The notes: generated by a model from the letters alone, not told the origin. A stretch of DNA of 64,000 bases from Brumicola pallidula DSM 14239 = ACAM 615 (GCF_000428905.1 NZ_AUAV01000023.1:46572-110571), one strand, 5' to 3'. Numbered from the stretch's first letter, positions 1 through 11,501 are shown. A program made the numbers and translations.

Positions 1-403
1 TACCGATGGTGAAAGCCATCGAAAATAACAGAATATACCAAAATGTGTAGTTTTGAGAGTTAGCAGGATCAAGCTGCCACAACAAAGCAAAGCAAGTGCC
101 ACTTAAAATTGCACCCACGACTATGTAGGGCCGACGTCTACCCCATCTGGATTTTGTATTATCTGTAATGAAACCCATGATAGGGTCAGTTATAGCATCA
201 AATAAACGGGGTAAACCGCCTAATAAACCTGCTAATATTGGGTCTACACCAAATGCTGTTATCAAAAAGAACGCAAATATTCCTAAGGCTGCAGGTAGCA
301 AGTTAAGTACAAGTGTTCCCGTTCCATAAGCGGCTTTTTCGCCCAATGGGATTCGATCTTTAGCGGCAGTATCGTAATGCGACATATTTTTATTCAAATG
401 CAT
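1..403 (-). CDS. GPH-family sugar:cation symporter, N-terminal part
   Basis: Reading leftward, the translation begins MHLNKNMSHYDTAAK and continues through hydrophobic segments and the sequence DAITDPIMGFITDNTKSRWG followed by RRRP. This matches the loop 2-3 signature of the glycoside-pentoside-hexuronide:cation symporter group of the major facilitator superfamily. About 134 residues are inside the window and the rest lies beyond the left edge. Two starts are possible, ATG at 403 or ATG at 385; neither has a clear ribosome binding site. It is divergent from the GH17 gene at 666, and with the glycoside hydrolases next to it probably imports glucose or short beta-glucan oligosaccharides across the inner membrane. 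The substrate is inferred from context only. Confidence 0.85.
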   Translation of the reverse strand, partial: MHLNKNMSHYDTAAKDRIPLGEKAAYGTGTLVLNLLPAALGIFAFFLITAFGVDPILAGLLGGLPRLFDAITDPIMGFITDNTKSRWGRRRPYIVVGAILSGTCFALLWQLDPANSQNYTFWYILLFSMAFTIG

Positions 404-665
404 TTGTAAATAGTTTGTAAATATATGTTATTTAGAAGGCATTTTCTAAATAAAATGACGATAATTCGGTAGCTTGAACTTTAAACGTGTTGGGTGGGAT
501 AAAATAATAAGAATTATCGGTATTTTGGAAAACATAAAAGTATAAATAACTGATAGAAGCACAAGAAAAAGACCCTCAACAACCCCAATAAAGTCCTTTT
601 AAACTCAAATAACTTGCCAATAGTAAGCAACAACTGCTGTACTGATCTATTGATTTTTACGTTTG

Positions 666-1700
666 ATGTCAATTTATATGAAATTATTATCTGCTATTAC
701 CTTCATCATAGTACTAGTTAGTTTTAACTTACAGGCGAACAACATGACAGAGCAACACAGCAAATCTTTATACACAAAACCAGTCTTTGAACCCATGCTA
801 AATAAGCAGTGGATTGGATTAGGTATTGCTTACGGTTCTTATCGTGATAACGAAAGCCCGGATAAAAAAAGTGTATCGTCTGAACAAGATATTCTTGAAG
901 ACATGACTATTTTAACCACTAATCACGGCATATCTTGGAACCTTATCCGCATGTATGCCGCAGACCCAGCTAGTGAGCAAGTGCTGAAGACCATAAAGAA
1001 ACACAACTTGCCTGTACAGGTAATGCAAGGCGCTTGGTTGTCTTCAACCCAAAGCGATACTGAAAATGAACAGCAAATTTCTGAAGTTATTCGACTCGCA
1101 AATGAATACAAGGATATTGTTGTTAGCGTTAACTTAGGTAATGAAATTTTTGTTGACTGGTCTGCGCACAAACTGGAACTGAGCGATATTCCACAATATT
1201 TAAACTGGGTTAAAAAGGTGAAAGCGGCTGTAGATGTGCCGGTAACACTTGCAGATGACTATAACTTTTGGAATAAACCTTGGAGTCAAGAAATAGCACA
1301 AGCACTTGATTATATCGTTTTGCATGCTTACGCGATGTGGAATTCACAAGCATTAGAAAATGCGGTGCCTTGGACCGAAAAAACATATCATGATATTGCT
1401 GCACTGCATCCAAATAAACAAATTGTTCTTGGCGAGTCCGGCTGGGCTACTAGTTCTGTCAGAAGTAATGGCGATGAGGGTCTCATCATTGGAGAGGCCA
1501 ATGAAGAAGCACAGAAAACATTCTTCAATGCTTATCGACAATGGCTAAAAGACAATCGTATTGTGTCTTTCTACTTTCAAGCGTTTGACGAAAAATGGAA
1601 AGGCGGTGAAGATAAACCAGACGCTATAGCGGAAAAAAACTGGGGGGTATTTAACTCAGACAGAACGCCTAAGTTAGTGGTTGAAACCGCATCTAAATAG
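666..1700 (+). CDS. Secreted glycoside hydrolase family 17 (beta-1,3-glucanase-like)
   Basis: A 344-residue protein with an N-terminal signal peptide (hydrophobic residues about 5-24, ending LQA) followed by a TIM-barrel domain of the GH17 type. The acid/base is Glu160 in NLGNEIFVDW and the nucleophile is Glu257 in VLGESGWA; both spacing and motifs fit retaining GH17 enzymes of clan GH-A, which act on beta-1,3-glucans such as laminarin. The C-terminal motif FYFQAFDEKWKGG also fits the family. A TTG at 663 and an internal ATG at 678 are alternative starts; 678 would still leave a complete signal peptide. No good Shine-Dalgarno helps the choice. It lies between the sugar symporter and two further GH17 genes, so it probably makes periplasmic or outer-surface oligosaccharides for import. 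The exact linkage cleaved cannot be told. Confidence 0.85.
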   Translation: MSIYMKLLSAITFIIVLVSFNLQANNMTEQHSKSLYTKPVFEPMLNKQWIGLGIAYGSYRDNESPDKKSVSSEQDILEDMTILTTNHGISWNLIRMYAADPASEQVLKTIKKHNLPVQVMQGAWLSSTQSDTENEQQISEVIRLANEYKDIVVSVNLGNEIFVDWSAHKLELSDIPQYLNWVKKVKAAVDVPVTLADDYNFWNKPWSQEIAQALDYIVLHAYAMWNSQALENAVPWTEKTYHDIAALHPNKQIVLGESGWATSSVRSNGDEGLIIGEANEEAQKTFFNAYRQWLKDNRIVSFYFQAFDEKWKGGEDKPDAIAEKNWGVFNSDRTPKLVVETASK

Positions 1701-1711
1701 GAACTCGTTGA

Positions 1712-1748
1712 CGGTGATGGGCAGCGTTTGATACTGCGTTCATCACCG
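1712..1748. terminator. Hairpin between convergent GH17 genes
   Basis: CGGTGATG at 1712-1719 pairs with CATCACCG at 1741-1748, with an inner GCAG/CTGC pairing around a short loop. It sits in the 53-bp gap between convergent stop codons at 1700 and 1754, the expected place for a shared terminator. The T-run is poor on both strands, so efficiency is uncertain. Confidence 0.55.
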
Positions 1749-1753
1749 CTTAA

Positions 1754-2698
1754 TTAAGCGTCTTGCATCACCAATTTAGGGCTTCGGTCAACGTAAAACA
1801 GGCCCCAGTGTTTTTCTGGCTCTTGTGGGTCATCTGAGCCCTTCCAAGGTTCATCAAAAGCCTCAAATACAAACGTTAATATCTTTTCGCTATTAGTCCA
1901 CCTCAACAGTTGTTGGTAGTACTCAGCTTGTAAGGTATCAGATGCATTCCAGGTTTCTATGCCGCAACCATTAGATTGTGTGGTCCAGCCAGCCTCTGTG
2001 ATCACAATAGGAACACCCGGGTTACATTGCTGCACAGAATAGTAATTCTGTTTGGTATACTCTAGTGCATTGTCGATACTTTGGAACTCCCATACTGGGT
2101 AGGTATGAATAGATATAAAATCAAGCTCAGCGACCAATGGGGCGAGTTTGTTAGTCCACGGTACGTAGTTTTCGCAAAAAGTAATAGGTACGTCGATTTT
2201 ACTTTTAATACGTTGTGCAAATTCTACTAGGCGCTCAACTGGCACCATATGATCAGTCCAATCAACGCTTGCTTCATTACCTATTGATACTGAGAATACG
2301 TGCTGAGGATAGCGGCTAGTTAAATCGATTAGCCGCTCAATATCATCACTATTTGCTTGACGATTCAAGGCTAACTGCTGTTCGCTAAAATGTGCACCCC
2401 AAGGACAATTTGGATTACTAACTTCGGCAGCAATGTCGACTCCCAACATCAATGCAAAGTTCAGGTTTTCGTTGGTAATTACCGACAGAACCGTTTCTGC
2501 ATGTTGACTACAATCATAAAGTCGTAGGTAAGACCAATCTTTCAACAGTAATAAGTCTTGTTTAATTTGCTCATAACTAGGGTAAATGCCTAATCTTGGG
2601 TTTTGCCCTTCTCTATAACCTGAATAACAGATGGCTTGTCCATGTTTGCGGCCACTAAGTTGTTCAAGAGAAGTTAATTGCCCCGATTTATTTAGCAT
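1754..2698 (-). CDS. Cytoplasmic glycoside hydrolase family 17 protein
   Basis: A 314-residue GH17 TIM-barrel with no signal peptide or membrane segment, so probably cytoplasmic. Glu142 in SIGNEASVDW is the predicted acid/base and Glu235 in VITEAGWTTQ the nucleophile. The tail FEAFDEPWKGSDDP is the same kind of C-terminal motif as in the gene at 666. Its start overlaps the end of the upstream GH17 gene by 11 bases, indicating one transcript and probably translational coupling. Without a signal, the likely substrates are imported short beta-glucan oligosaccharides; this is inference from localisation. Alternatively it could be a transglycosylase, since some GH17 members are. Confidence 0.85.
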   Translation of the reverse strand: MLNKSGQLTSLEQLSGRKHGQAICYSGYREGQNPRLGIYPSYEQIKQDLLLLKDWSYLRLYDCSQHAETVLSVITNENLNFALMLGVDIAAEVSNPNCPWGAHFSEQQLALNRQANSDDIERLIDLTSRYPQHVFSVSIGNEASVDWTDHMVPVERLVEFAQRIKSKIDVPITFCENYVPWTNKLAPLVAELDFISIHTYPVWEFQSIDNALEYTKQNYYSVQQCNPGVPIVITEAGWTTQSNGCGIETWNASDTLQAEYYQQLLRWTNSEKILTFVFEAFDEPWKGSDDPQEPEKHWGLFYVDRSPKLVMQDA

Positions 2699-3575
2699 AT
2701 TTATGCCTTCCGTCCTTGTCTAATATGCCCCAATAAGCGCCAACATCGCCCTCATCTGCTACCTTCCAGTCTTCATCGAAAGAAGAGAAATAGAACATAT
2801 CAATCCCTTCTTCTTGCGCCCAATGATAAGCATCTACAAAATAGCGAATTGCGTTTTCATAAGAAGGAACAGCCGCTCTGTCAGGTGTACCTAGATCCGG
2901 CCAACCAGTTTCACTCACAATAACAGGTTTGCCGTTGGCTACTTTTACAGCGCGGGTATACATATTTTTCATGTATGACAAGGCATGTTCAGCAGGGTAA
3001 CCTTCCCAAAAAGGATAGCAGTTGGCAAATATTACATCACATGCATCGGCAACTGAGGGATGATTTTCAAATAGAAAATAGGCGTCAACATATCCAACTG
3101 GAATATCTGGTGCACCTTGTTTTGCTCGATTAATATAGGCGACTAATTGTTGTTCGGTCATTTCTTCTCGCAGCATGACTTCATTGCCGACTGCCAGCAT
3201 ATCTGCATGACCGGCTTGAGCAATATCGATTGCATTTTGAAGTTCTTTTTCATTGTTCTCAACATCATCATCTAACCAAACGCCGACCATGGTTTTTAGT
3301 CCATATTCAGCCGCAATTTTGGGGATTAATTCATTACCTTGAGTACATGAAAATGTGCGTATCCATTTTACGTAGGGCGAAATTAACTGCAAACGCTCAT
3401 GTATTTGTTGTTCTGTAATTTGAATGCCAGGCGCTTGACCTGAAACATATGGACTAAATGATAATCCATGGATCTTGTTGTCCAATAGTCTTTTAGCTTC
3501 TGTTTGCAATTCAGAAACAGATAATTGGACTGCAGTTAGACGCAGATTACGATAATATTTTCCAGACATAGTCAT
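2688..3575 (-). CDS. Cytoplasmic glycoside hydrolase family 17 protein
   Basis: A 295-residue GH17-type barrel, more distant from the other two. Glu132 in AVGNEVMLREE and Glu222 in VSETGWPDLG fit the catalytic pair. The protein ends FYFSSFDEDWKVADEGDVGA, which again matches the C-terminal GH17 motif with the tryptophan. No signal peptide. The ATG at 3575 is preceded by a modest AGAGAT ribosome site. It is the first gene of a two-gene operon with the GH17 gene at 1754-2698 (11-bp overlap). Two different cytoplasmic members in tandem suggest stepwise breakdown or different linkages, but this cannot be resolved from sequence alone. Confidence 0.82.
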   Translation of the reverse strand: MTMSGKYYRNLRLTAVQLSVSELQTEAKRLLDNKIHGLSFSPYVSGQAPGIQITEQQIHERLQLISPYVKWIRTFSCTQGNELIPKIAAEYGLKTMVGVWLDDDVENNEKELQNAIDIAQAGHADMLAVGNEVMLREEMTEQQLVAYINRAKQGAPDIPVGYVDAYFLFENHPSVADACDVIFANCYPFWEGYPAEHALSYMKNMYTRAVKVANGKPVIVSETGWPDLGTPDRAAVPSYENAIRYFVDAYHWAQEEGIDMFYFSSFDEDWKVADEGDVGAYWGILDKDGRHKYAK

Positions 3576-3599
3576 CTCTATTTAAAAGTTTAAAAACTA

Positions 3600-3607
3600 A
3601 AGCGCTT
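3600..3607. promoter_or_regulatory. Palindrome AAGCGCTT, possible LacI-family operator core
   Basis: The perfect palindrome AAGCGCTT lies 25 bp upstream of the ATG of the GH17 pair. AANCGNTT-type palindromes form the core of many LacI/GalR-family operators in sugar-utilisation loci. No regulator of that family is in the window and no second copy was found before the other glucan genes, so the call is weak. Confidence 0.25.
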
Positions 3608-3667
3608 CTAGTGCCTTAATTGTGTTTAATTTTGATACCAACTCATGTTCAAATTTAAAGAATAAAA

Positions 3668-3699
3668 AATCGCCCACTGTTAATACTTAGCGGGCGATT
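3668..3699 (-). terminator. Rho-independent terminator of the GH gene at 3836-5209
   Basis: On the minus strand the stem GGGCGATT/AATCGCCC (arms 3692-3699 and 3668-3675 on the plus strand) has a 16-base loop and is followed by six Ts. It lies about 140 bp after the stop codon at 3836 and before the GH17 pair, so it separates the two minus-strand transcripts. Confidence 0.75.
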
Positions 3700-3835
3700 G
3701 CTCGAGACTCGTTTAATCAATTCATTACAACAAAACACTGCTAAGAAACCTTCGTTTGTTAACAACCCTATTTTGCGACTTCAATGAATGAAAAACAAAA
3801 CGGCCTCGCTGGGAGCTATTTAAGCGCATATTGAA

Positions 3836-5209
3836 CTACTTCACGTAAAACGGAATGTTCGCATGAGCTGCATTATTATTACCATCAAACGCATACACAA
3901 ATAAACGATAAGCACCTGACTTTTCAGGGGCAATTAGTTGAATAACTGCATCTTGATTTTTAATCACACCATCTACTACTGTCGGCAAATACTCAGGGTC
4001 TCCACCGACGTTGTCAGAGCTTGATTCCGCGCGGACTTTCCAAACATAACGTATATCATCACCTTCTGAATCAACCACCTCAACTGCAGCTTGATATTCT
4101 TGACCTGAATATAAAAAAACGTCATCAAACGCACCTTTTTCATCCAAGATGATTGGACTAATGCTAGGGGCTCGATTTTCAGGCCAAGTTCCACGCCATA
4201 TGTGATGCATAACATCTACCGCTTCTGTTTTTTCGCCACTGTCTAAAAACATACCGTACCAAGTAGACGTTTTTTCCTGTTTTTGGCCCCATAAAAATAC
4301 ATAGTTGCCTATCGCCTGGTCGCCATATGGTTCGAGCACTTGCGAATAGCTTTTTGAATAATTACTGGCTTTTTCCGTACTGGTATTCTCCACTGGCGCG
4401 CCCCACTCAGTGGTGTGCACTTCCCAATGTCCAACCGATCCCCATTCCGTTACGAAATAGGGCTTATCAAAACCAAATTCTTTTATATATTGGGGTAGAT
4501 TGAGAAGATCAGCGTACATCTGAAAGCTTATAAAATCTAAATCCGGCGCTCGCTCGGCTATCGCCACTAGTGCTTTTTTATCAAAGCCTGCCAATGCTGT
4601 TGTAGTTGGATGGTTAGGATCGAGTTCTTTGATCATTTTTGCGGTGTCATTCACGGCATCAAATACTTTTGGATTAGTGAAATTAAAGTTCACTTCATTG
4701 CCAATAATCCAGGTTAATAACGCGGGGTGGTTTTTATACTTTTTAACTCTTACTCTGTTTTCAGCAAGTTGTTTGGCTACTGCCTCTTCATCATTGTAGT
4801 CAAAGCCATGGCGCTCTCTCGCGAACTCTAGGCACAATGAAACGGTAATTCCCATTGCGTAAGCACGATCTAATAATTGCTGTGCAGGTTCAGCATGGTT
4901 ATCAACGGCCCAATTGCGCATTGAATTACCACCGAATTTCACGAGACTATCTAGATCAGTTGACGAAATACCGGCTCCTCGAACTTGATACGGTTTCCCC
5001 CCTCTTAATAACTTATATTTTCCATTTTCTTCAATAATCTCGACTTTAATAGGCGTTTGCTTCTGAATTGCCGTTTTAGTACTTGTTGTCTTAATAACTG
5101 ACGAAAAGCCGGAGTTTAGTGTGTCTGTAGCATAGGCTACGCCATAAATATTTACAGCACTCAGTATACTGGTCACAAATGCGCAAGATAGAATCTTACT
5201 AGGCTTCAT
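3836..5209 (-). CDS. Secreted clan GH-A glycoside hydrolase (GH2-like barrel) with C-terminal Ig-like domain
   Basis: 457 residues. An N-terminal signal peptide (about 1-27, ending VAYA) is followed by a TIM-barrel resembling the catalytic domain of GH2-type enzymes: RGAGI near residue 78, then Glu172 in WIIGNEVNF as acid/base and Glu255 in FVTEWGSVG as nucleophile. From about residue 345 a beta-rich domain with spaced Asp/Glu/Gly and the ending IPFYVK looks like an Ig-like or PKD-like fold. Its exact CAZy family is not clear; GH2, GH158 or a related clan GH-A family are candidates. It is a single-gene transcript divergent from the LytS-like kinase, with its own terminator. The neighbours suggest a beta-glucan substrate, by inference. 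Confidence 0.75.
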   Translation of the reverse strand: MKPSKILSCAFVTSILSAVNIYGVAYATDTLNSGFSSVIKTTSTKTAIQKQTPIKVEIIEENGKYKLLRGGKPYQVRGAGISSTDLDSLVKFGGNSMRNWAVDNHAEPAQQLLDRAYAMGITVSLCLEFARERHGFDYNDEEAVAKQLAENRVRVKKYKNHPALLTWIIGNEVNFNFTNPKVFDAVNDTAKMIKELDPNHPTTTALAGFDKKALVAIAERAPDLDFISFQMYADLLNLPQYIKEFGFDKPYFVTEWGSVGHWEVHTTEWGAPVENTSTEKASNYSKSYSQVLEPYGDQAIGNYVFLWGQKQEKTSTWYGMFLDSGEKTEAVDVMHHIWRGTWPENRAPSISPIILDEKGAFDDVFLYSGQEYQAAVEVVDSEGDDIRYVWKVRAESSSDNVGGDPEYLPTVVDGVIKNQDAVIQLIAPEKSGAYRLFVYAFDGNNNAAHANIPFYVK

Positions 5210-5438
5210 GTTTACTCACCAAATTATGTTGTTACTTGAAATAGTAGTTTTGCTATTCACTTACAAATACAAGTGTTATTATTTTGTTAATACTAGTTTG
5301 CGTTGTTATACCCATCAGTCTCAAACAAAATGCGGCAAACTGGACCTTTTGACAGGTAGAATGGATGAACGCCATAGATATGAGCAACAGGGATGTGTAA
5401 ACTCAACTGATGTTAATATTAGGTAAACAAACTGTTCG

Positions 5439-6575
5439 ATGATCAATGCAATTAATCAATCTGTAAAATTGGCAATAAAACAAGACGCTACTCACCGCTT
5501 TTGGTTTTGGCAAGCCAGCTTTTGGCTGTTTCTCAGCACGGTAAGTTTTCTGACCCTAACGTTGTGGTACAGCCAAGTTACATTAGCAAATGTTGTGCAC
5601 ACCATCTTGCAAGCGATTCTGGGTTTATTCTTCTCCGTAATACTCTACAGAATTTTCGATCGAATATGGGACAAGTCCGTCATATACAGGCTGAGTGTTG
5701 TCATGTTTATGGTATTTATCTTCGCGTTTATTTGGACTATTTTTAGAATGCAAGCCCTCGCTTGGTTGACCCCTGCCGATCAAGTATGGGGAGAGTTTGG
5801 GGGGTGGTTTTTTGCTAGTATATTTATTTTCTTATGTTGGACCGGATTATTTCATGGTATTCGCTATTATGAGTTGTTGCAGTCAGAACATGAAATTATG
5901 CTCGGTGCTGAAGCCGCTACTCGAAAAGAACATATTAAACGCATTGAAGCGCAGAGCGTTGCGCGTGATGCAAAGCTAAAAATGTTACGCTATCAGCTTA
6001 ATCCCCATTTTCTGTGTAACACCTTAAACGCCATTAATTCGCTGATTGAAATTGAAGAATCTGAAAAAGCGCAGGCAATGACAGTTCAGCTGAGTCAATT
6101 TTTACGTCATTCCTTAGATAATGACCCCGACACTAAAATCACCTTAAAAGATGAAATAGCGGCGCTCAATCTTTATTTAGAAATTGAAAAAACCCGCTTT
6201 GCAGACCGCTTACAACTTAATTTTCATGTCGATGAGCATGCTCAAAAAGCACTGGTTCCAAGTTTGCTATTGCAACCCATTATTGAGAACTCGATGAAGC
6301 ACGCAATCTCAAAAAATGAAAAAGGTGGAATAATTGAACTGCGAGCGGGCATTAATCAAGGTAGACTTATCATCGAAATTAGCGACACCGGTGCGGGTAA
6401 TGTGCAACGTAAACCGCTAGACTTAAAAAATGAGACCGGGGTCGGTTTAGCAAATACCGATCAACGTTTATCGGTACTCTACGATAACGACTATCAAATA
6501 AATACCATGCGCCGTGCAGAGGGTGGACGCTCTACTTGCATTAATATGCCTTTCGAATTATCGGATGAAAAATGA
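5439..6575 (+). CDS. LytS/YehU-type sensor histidine kinase
   Basis: 378 residues with four predicted transmembrane segments in the first about 150 residues, a short coiled region and a His_kinase domain. The phosphoacceptor is His190 in LNPHFLCNTLN, where the common NPHFLFN motif has Cys for Phe. The ATPase part has LLLQPIIENSMKHA (N box) and DTGAGN with GVGLANTDQRL (G boxes). The ATG at 5439 has only a weak AGGT site. The stop overlaps the start of the LytTR regulator by ATGA, so the two are translationally coupled. The signal is unknown; the position next to secreted glucanases hints at an envelope or carbohydrate cue, but that is speculative. Confidence 0.9.
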   Translation: MINAINQSVKLAIKQDATHRFWFWQASFWLFLSTVSFLTLTLWYSQVTLANVVHTILQAILGLFFSVILYRIFDRIWDKSVIYRLSVVMFMVFIFAFIWTIFRMQALAWLTPADQVWGEFGGWFFASIFIFLCWTGLFHGIRYYELLQSEHEIMLGAEAATRKEHIKRIEAQSVARDAKLKMLRYQLNPHFLCNTLNAINSLIEIEESEKAQAMTVQLSQFLRHSLDNDPDTKITLKDEIAALNLYLEIEKTRFADRLQLNFHVDEHAQKALVPSLLLQPIIENSMKHAISKNEKGGIIELRAGINQGRLIIEISDTGAGNVQRKPLDLKNETGVGLANTDQRLSVLYDNDYQINTMRRAEGGRSTCINMPFELSDEK

Positions 6576-7402
6576 CGATATTAAAAACAATTATTGTTGA
6601 CGACGAACCGCTCGCGTTAAAACTATTGGCTGCAAAATTGAATAAGTTGCCGAATATCGAGATAGTTGCGCAATGCTCTAACGGCAGAGAAGCTATCGCT
6701 GCTGTTATAGAACTTACACCCGACTTATTATTCTTGGATATTCAAATGCCTGGCTTATCTGGCTTAGACGTCGTTAAGCAACTGCAAAACGATACGATGC
6801 CACTGGTTGTTTTTGCAACCGCCTACGAACAATATGCATTGGAAGCATTTGACGCTTATGCCGTTGATTATGTGCTTAAACCGATTGACGATGAGCGTAT
6901 TCAGCGAGCCGTCGCTAGAGCACAAGAACGCCTTTCAATAAGACCAGGCGATAGAATTGAAAATAAAACTGAAGTTATTGGTGCCATTGCTCAAATAGAA
7001 CAAAAACAAGAAAAAACCATTACTTGGATGGCAAATGATTCAAGTCATCAAGATACACAACATACCGACATTAAAAATCGTAAGATTGTGATTAAAGACC
7101 GCGACGAAATACATTTGTTAAAACAAAAAGATATTCAATGGATTGATGCTGCAGGTGACTATGTGTGTGTGCATGCGCTGGGCGAAACTCATGTCAAACG
7201 TTGTACCTTGAAAGAAATGTTAATAGAACTAGATGAGACCCTATTTAAAAGAGTTCACCGTTCAACTATCGTTAATTTAGATTTCATAGACAAAGTCATT
7301 CCGCATACAAAAGGAGAGTTTTTCTTAATGATAGGCGAACATGACAAGATAAAGGTCAGCAGAAACTACAAAGAGGTAGTGAAAACTTTTCTTGCAAACT
7401 AG
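6572..7402 (+). CDS. LytR/AlgR-family response regulator
   Basis: 276 residues: a receiver domain (about 1-120) with acidic pair VDDE near the start, phosphoacceptor Asp56 in LFLDIQMPG, and Lys in VLKPID; then a Gln/Lys-rich linker and a C-terminal LytTR DNA-binding domain (about 165-276) with IQWIDAAGDYVCVH and FKRVHRSTIVNL. It starts within the stop codon of the kinase gene (ATGA). LytTR regulators normally bind paired direct repeats upstream of membrane or surface protein genes; no such site could be picked out by eye here. Confidence 0.93.
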   Translation: MTILKTIIVDDEPLALKLLAAKLNKLPNIEIVAQCSNGREAIAAVIELTPDLLFLDIQMPGLSGLDVVKQLQNDTMPLVVFATAYEQYALEAFDAYAVDYVLKPIDDERIQRAVARAQERLSIRPGDRIENKTEVIGAIAQIEQKQEKTITWMANDSSHQDTQHTDIKNRKIVIKDRDEIHLLKQKDIQWIDAAGDYVCVHALGETHVKRCTLKEMLIELDETLFKRVHRSTIVNLDFIDKVIPHTKGEFFLMIGEHDKIKVSRNYKEVVKTFLAN

Positions 7403-7499
7403 ATTTTATCGATAACCAGTTGTCACACACAGCAATTAATTTGGTGATAGCAAAAGCGGTAAAGTTTAAATCTAGTAAAAAATACAAAAAGGACCCGTT

Positions 7500-8627
7500 T
7501 TGCAAACTAAGCAGCACAAATCACGATTTAATCTGCCCGCAGGCATCTATGCGCTTGCTCATTCCGTAGGACCGTTGCCTAAAGTATCGAAAATTGCATT
7601 GCAGGAACATTACCTTGCACCTTGGGAGCAGTTGGGCGGAGATGCATGGCCTAAATGGCTGCAAAGTATTGACTCTTTTTGTATTGCAATTGCTAGCCTT
7701 ATTAATGCGACAGCTAATGAAATTTGCCCGCAACCTAATTTAGCCTCGGGCTTTTCAGCGTATTTAACCGCTATTGCTAAGCTGTCAGAAAATCAAGGTA
7801 AGTGGCGTATTTTAATGCACCAAGATGCTTTTGCCTCTATGGGTTTTGTGGTGACCGGCTTAGCTAAATCGTATGGGCTAGAATTGATATTAGTTCAAGG
7901 CAGCCCAAATGATCGTGATGCGTGGACAACTGAGCTTGCAAAAGGACATGTGTTGGCCTGTTTATTCACGCATGTGCATTCAAACACCTCTATGAAATCT
8001 GATATTGTACGCTTGGTCGAACTGGCAAAGAAACATGATACTTGCGCCTTGGTTGATATTGCACAATCAGTAGGAATTGTTCCTGTTGATGCCAACGAAT
8101 GGGGTGCAGACGCAATATTTGGGTCTTGTGTGAAATGGTTATGTGGCGGACCCGGCGCTGGTTTTATGTTTATTAAGGCGGTTCAAATTGCTAAATTGAA
8201 CCCGGACCCCGTTGGTTGGTTTTCGCACCAGAACCCCTTCGAATTTGATATAACTCACTATGCACCAGCTAACAACGCTAGACGCTTTTGGGGCGGAACG
8301 CCAAGTGTCGCATCTTATGTTACAGCCTGTGCTTCTATTAATATGATCTTAGACATCGGTGTTGCCCAAGTTGCTCTGCATAATCTTGAGTTGAAACGTT
8401 ACTTATTACAATGCTTACCCAGCAAGGTAACAATTAAACCAAGCGAAGAAGAGCTTTATCAACAAGGTGGGAGTTTGTGTATTGGTTGCGATGACATGGA
8501 CACAGCGGCAATAAAATTGAATCAAGCTGGAGTGAGATATGATCGACGCGGTAATATCTTTCGGCTATCCCTGCACATTTCGAATAGCCTAGATGATGTC
8601 GAAAAAATCGCAGAGTGCTTTGTTTAA
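7500..8627 (+). CDS. PLP-dependent class V aminotransferase fold, kynureninase-like
   Basis: 375 residues of fold-type I PLP enzyme. The probable Schiff-base lysine lies in GSCVKWLCGGPGAGFM, which closely resembles the kynureninase motif, and VDIAQSVG supplies the Asp that holds the pyridine ring. The motif ARRFWGGTPS near residue 260 is also typical. It is slightly shorter than usual kynureninases (about 400-420). The start chosen is TTG at 7500 because AAAAAGGA ends six bases before it. No tryptophan-catabolism partners are near, so the substrate may be another alanine-like beta-substituted amino acid. It converges on, and overlaps by 4 bp, the broken kinase gene downstream. Confidence 0.7.
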   Translation: MQTKQHKSRFNLPAGIYALAHSVGPLPKVSKIALQEHYLAPWEQLGGDAWPKWLQSIDSFCIAIASLINATANEICPQPNLASGFSAYLTAIAKLSENQGKWRILMHQDAFASMGFVVTGLAKSYGLELILVQGSPNDRDAWTTELAKGHVLACLFTHVHSNTSMKSDIVRLVELAKKHDTCALVDIAQSVGIVPVDANEWGADAIFGSCVKWLCGGPGAGFMFIKAVQIAKLNPDPVGWFSHQNPFEFDITHYAPANNARRFWGGTPSVASYVTACASINMILDIGVAQVALHNLELKRYLLQCLPSKVTIKPSEEELYQQGGSLCIGCDDMDTAAIKLNQAGVRYDRRGNIFRLSLHISNSLDDVEKIAECFV

Positions 8628-9043
8628 CAATTAGCCAAGGCGATAATAGTCTGCTTTTTGGTGAACGCATTTAACTTGTAATGCGTTGTTGCCCAGCCAA
8701 TTAAAAAACGCTCAAAGTCGGCCCATGCGAAAGGAAGCAAATCACGCCATTCGGTTTCAAGCGCAGTAAAATCGACCTCAACATGATAGTGCTCAATAGC
8801 CATCTTCAATATGCTGAAGTATTCATCAAATAAGTTATCAGCGTGTAACGCCAATTCAGATTCATTCAAGCAACTGCCTAGAAAATACATCAGATCTTTG
8901 ATACCGGCTCCGCGCCCAACATATTGAAAATCAACCGCTGCCAAGTTATTACCATTCGCACAAAAACAAAAATTTGCAAGCTTAGCATCGCCATGCACAA
9001 AGAATAGATTCAAATTCAAACGACTCAAAATCAATGCAATCAA
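8624..9043 (-). pseudogene. C-terminal fragment of an aminoglycoside-phosphotransferase/ecdysteroid-kinase-like protein
   Basis: The open frame gives about 139 residues containing FVHGDAKLANFCF and AAVDFQYVGRGAGIKDLMYF, the catalytic loop and metal-binding motif of APH/CHK-type small-molecule kinases. Full-length members have about 300 or more residues, so the ATP-binding N lobe is missing. The reading frame is closed by a TAA inside a 14-bp tandem repeat (9053-9094) just upstream, and the only start candidates are TTG or internal. The most economical reading is a gene truncated by a deletion whose edge is now occupied by the repeat. No function should be assumed. Confidence 0.7.
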
Positions 9044-9052
9044 TTCGACACG

Positions 9053-9094
9053 ATCAATTTAATATAATCAATTTAATATAATCAATTTAAAATA
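9053..9094. repeat. Three tandem copies of a 14-bp AT-rich unit
   Basis: ATCAATTTAATATA occurs at 9053-9066 and 9067-9080, and with one change (ATCAATTTAAAATA) at 9081-9094. The array abuts the truncated end of the kinase fragment and lies about 100 bp before katG. Confidence 0.9.
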
Positions 9095-9148
9095 ATCGAT
9101 TGGATAGAACGGAAAAATTCATTATCTAACAACAATGCTTTGCTTTAA

Positions 9149-11407
<2,259 letters not shown>

Positions 11408-11501
11408 TCAACAACAATAGAATGAGTGTTTTGAAAAAATTATCAAAAGAATATTTTGAGAATACATTTAAAAATACTCACGAGTGCTGTATAACCGCGG
11501 G

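Noticed and set aside
5208..5426. 72-codon plus-strand open frame between the GH gene and the LytS-like kinase
   Set aside because: Lies in the divergent promoter region, composition unlike a protein, no ribosome site and no family.
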